64,000 bases of DNA, taken from Bacillota bacterium (GTDB lineage Bacteria > Bacillota > Clostridia > Peptostreptococcales > Anaerovoracaceae). The notes beneath the pieces are model-generated. The model was not told the origin of the DNA, searched no databases, and saw only the letters and a program-made list of their open reading frames with translations. The translations under genes were made by a program, and so were the position numbers. Shown piece by piece: positions 62,114 through 64,000 of this stretch. The stretch spans positions 1-64,000 of the forward strand of contig JAFRJI010000002.1 of assembly GCA_017432345.1 (NCBI GenBank), written 5' to 3'. How positions within the stretch are numbered: the stretch's first letter is position 1; every line of letters begins with the position of its first letter.

Positions 62114-62165
62114 GTTGCACTCTTTCAAACCCCTTTGCAACATTTTGTTGCCATTATGCAACAAA
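62114..62165. promoter_or_regulatory. Two TTGCA-type palindromes between hbd and the sigma-54 activator
   Basis: GTTGCA (62114-62119) faces TGCAAC (62136-62141), and TTTGTTGC (62144-62151) faces GCAACAAA (62158-62165). They fit a Fis-type HTH upstream activation site or autoregulation. The rest of the 322-base gap (61931-62252) holds a TATAAT at 62193-62198 and AGGAGG at 62242-62247. Confidence 0.5.
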
Positions 62166-62252
62166 GGTAGTGTACTTTTATAATTTCTCTGTTATAATAG
62201 TAGAGCCGCGGCATCCCCTGCCCCGGCGTTTGCGAATCATCAGGAGGTTGTG

Positions 62253-63788
62253 ATGGATCAGGTACTTGCGATCAAACAGATTCAAGATAAAATCAATAAA
62301 GCACTGGAACAGGAAAAGGCATGTCCGTCCGACGACTGTAGCGCCCTGCTGCAGGAAATCGCAAGCGACCTTGATGTGTTTCTTGCAAAAGGCATCGATT
62401 TCAAGATCGTCGTCGACAGTCTCGATGACAGCATCTTTATCACGGACAAAGACGGCCTCATCCTCTATGTAAACCCGGCGTATCAGAATAACACCGGCAT
62501 CAAATACGATGAAGTCGTGGGAAGAACGGTCCAGGATATTATTAAAGAAGGAAAACTGTTCAAGGGCGGGGCCACACTGGATGTTCTGAAGAACAAGAAG
62601 CGTGCCTTTCGTCTGGCGACCACCTATAAAACCAATGCTCCAAAGGTCGGATATACCGTTGGCGTTCCTATCTTTGATGAGAACGGCGAGCTCCAGCAGG
62701 TCGTTGTTAGCAGTCGTCCAATCCAAACGTTGAGAGAACTGCGCAAGGACTTTCAGAGATTCCTGGATGAGGCAACGGCACTGAAAGAAAGCCAGGACAA
62801 TGTTCAAATGTATGAATCTGCCGATGACCCGATTCTCTCCGAAAGCTTGATCGGTTCTTCTGAATCCCTTCACAACGTATGGGAAATGATCCAGAAAGTC
62901 GCGCCAACGGACGCCAGCGTTATGATCAATGGCGAGTCAGGCGTCGGCAAAGAGATCGTCGCGGACGAGATCTACAAGATGGGCCCTAGAAAAGATAAGC
63001 CATTTGTTAAGGTTAACTGTGCATCTATTCCGGTAAACCTTTTGGAATCCGAGCTGTTCGGTTATGAGAAAGGCGCGTTTACGGGCGCCAGCACGGCCGG
63101 CAAGAAAGGTCTTTTCGAAATGGCCAATAACGGAACCTTGCTTCTAGATGAAATCGGCGATATGCCGCTGGATCTGCAGGTCAAGTTGCTGCGTGCCATC
63201 CAAAGTAAAGAAATCACCCGTGTTGGCGGAACGAAGCCGATTCCGCTGGATATCCGATTCATCTCTTCCACCAACTCGGATCTGAAGCAGAAAATCGCGG
63301 AAGGAACGTTCCGGCGTGATCTGTTCTACCGTCTCAGCGTCATTCCGATCCACATCCCGCCACTCCGGGATCGTACGGAGGACCTTGAAGAACTTTGCAA
63401 TCACTTTATCAAGGTCTATGGAGAGCACCACGGACGGACCATTCACCTGACGCAGGATCATATCAATCTCATGAAGCGGTATAGCTGGCCCGGCAACATC
63501 CGTGAACTGGAAAACGTCATCGAGTATCTGACGATCTGCAGCTCCGGTACCGGAAGCATCAATACGGATATGCTGGAGAATCTGCTGAATATCACCGAAG
63601 ACGTCGAATCAAATTTCAACGAGGTTCCTTTGGCGGAGTCCATGGAACAGCATGAGATCGCGCGTATCGAGAACGCCCTCGCCAACTCCAGAAACCTGCG
63701 TGAGGCAGGCAAAATTCTCGGTGGCAACGCGTCGACCGTATCCCGGAAAATCAAGCAGTACGGGATTGACTATCCAAAGAGTAAGTAA
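62253..63788 (+). CDS. Sigma-54-dependent activator with PAS domain
   Basis: A 511-residue enhancer-binding protein: a PAS sensor (about 35-150, LDDSIFITDKDGLILYVNPAY), an AAA+ domain (about 195-425) with Walker A GESGVGKE, GAFTGA (YEKGAFTGAS) and the GNIRELENVIE end, and a Fis HTH (REAGKILGGNASTVSRKIKQYG). ATG 62253 has AGGAGG 5 bases upstream. Intact GAFTGA shows that it can contact sigma-54. It is divergent from hbd and the likely target is fermentation genes. Confidence 0.9.
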   Translation: MDQVLAIKQIQDKINKALEQEKACPSDDCSALLQEIASDLDVFLAKGIDFKIVVDSLDDSIFITDKDGLILYVNPAYQNNTGIKYDEVVGRTVQDIIKEGKLFKGGATLDVLKNKKRAFRLATTYKTNAPKVGYTVGVPIFDENGELQQVVVSSRPIQTLRELRKDFQRFLDEATALKESQDNVQMYESADDPILSESLIGSSESLHNVWEMIQKVAPTDASVMINGESGVGKEIVADEIYKMGPRKDKPFVKVNCASIPVNLLESELFGYEKGAFTGASTAGKKGLFEMANNGTLLLDEIGDMPLDLQVKLLRAIQSKEITRVGGTKPIPLDIRFISSTNSDLKQKIAEGTFRRDLFYRLSVIPIHIPPLRDRTEDLEELCNHFIKVYGEHHGRTIHLTQDHINLMKRYSWPGNIRELENVIEYLTICSSGTGSINTDMLENLLNITEDVESNFNEVPLAESMEQHEIARIENALANSRNLREAGKILGGNASTVSRKIKQYGIDYPKSK

Positions 63789-63796
63789 CGTATGGA

Positions 63797-63981
63797 CTGA
63801 GGCAGTGCCATCGCTCGGTCCTCGTCGCTGACGATCACAACAACTCACTCACAGAAAATAGAATCCCACCGAAACTCGCTCTTACAGAGCTCAAACAGTC
63901 GGTGGGATTTGTCTATTTTCTTTGATCGTTTCGTTGGCGATCGTTAGCGCTCCTGCGGAATCCGCTCTAGCACTGCCTCAG
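63797..63981. repeat. 185-base foldback element
   Basis: CTGAGGCAGTGC (63797-63808) pairs with GCACTGCCTCAG (63970-63981). Inside lie ACGATCA/TGATCGT (63831/63923), AGAAAATAGA/TCTATTTTCT (63851/63912) and ATCCCACCGA/TCGGTGGGAT (inner stem ending at 63872 and starting at 63899). It is downstream of the sigma-54 gene. It may be a large terminator or a palindromic mobile repeat. Confidence 0.7.
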
Positions 63982-64000
63982 CCAACGCGCTACTGTAGAA

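Noticed and set aside
62100..62165. Sigma-54 promoter for hbd on the minus strand
   Set aside because: TGGCA and TTGCA elements exist, but the distance between the GG and GC pairs is 12 instead of 10 bases.

Overview
This window looks like a chromosomal segment of an anaerobic, low-to-mid GC Bacillota, most likely class Clostridia. The reasons are RNase J, a fused SecDF, TrmR/TrhP tRNA modification genes, HemZ, a YneA-like SOS protein with a GAAC-N4-GTTC box, Asp23 next to nusB, TlyA, sigma-54 activators with a butyrate-type 3-hydroxyacyl-CoA dehydrogenase, and no outer-membrane genes. I cannot name the genus from the sequence alone.

Layout. Bases 1-9000 are visibly more AT-rich and accessory. 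They hold a broken XRE regulator, a stump of a sigma-54 activator, and then a catabolic-looking cluster: HAD phosphatase, nitrilase-family amidohydrolase, a 73-residue membrane peptide with an NCS1 permease, an AraC regulator with a glycosidase-like C-terminus, and two iron-type alcohol dehydrogenases. Two copies of a CGACAATTTTT-type motif sit about 171-174 bases ahead of two of these transcription units. Bases 9100-11900 carry a nucleotide-sugar dehydrogenase, YvcK and a small VanZ-like membrane protein. Two tRNA-Leu genes (GAG and CAA) bracket an orphan DNA methyltransferase and an RND exporter (12-16.8 kb).

From 16.8 to 57.7 kb the window is dense plus-strand housekeeping: yajC and secDF, relA, dtd, an MBL hydrolase, hemZ, hisS, aspS, nadD, yqeK, rsfS, leuS, RNase J, YlbF, efp, mltG, trmR, trhP, a CorC-type protein, asp23, nusB, a Kae1-like protein, xseA/xseB, ispA, dxs, tlyA, an aminotransferase, mutS, mutL, miaA, a tyrosine recombinase, a secreted GLUG protein and a YnbB-like PLP enzyme. 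Many overlap or are spaced by a few bases, so they probably form a few long operons (stringent response and tRNA charging; ribosome/NAD; isoprenoid precursors; mismatch repair).

The end of the window (57.8-64 kb) holds a TVP38 protein, an SOS-controlled LysM protein, and on the minus strand a YdcZ-type transporter, a LarC1-like protein and 3-hydroxybutyryl-CoA dehydrogenase, divergent from a complete sigma-54 activator.

The least explained parts are non-coding. An 870-base gap between yajC and secDF contains a regular array of four inverted-repeat hairpins (TCCACCGA/TCGGTGGA, 73-74 base period, different loops) flanked by long nested stems. A second array of three 41-base hairpins (ATCTACACAAA/TTTGTGTAGAT, constant 19-base but different loops) lies before the SOS gene. 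A 185-base foldback lies at the right edge, with a CCCACCGA/TCGGTGGG inner stem. These are the best candidates for something not described by standard annotation.
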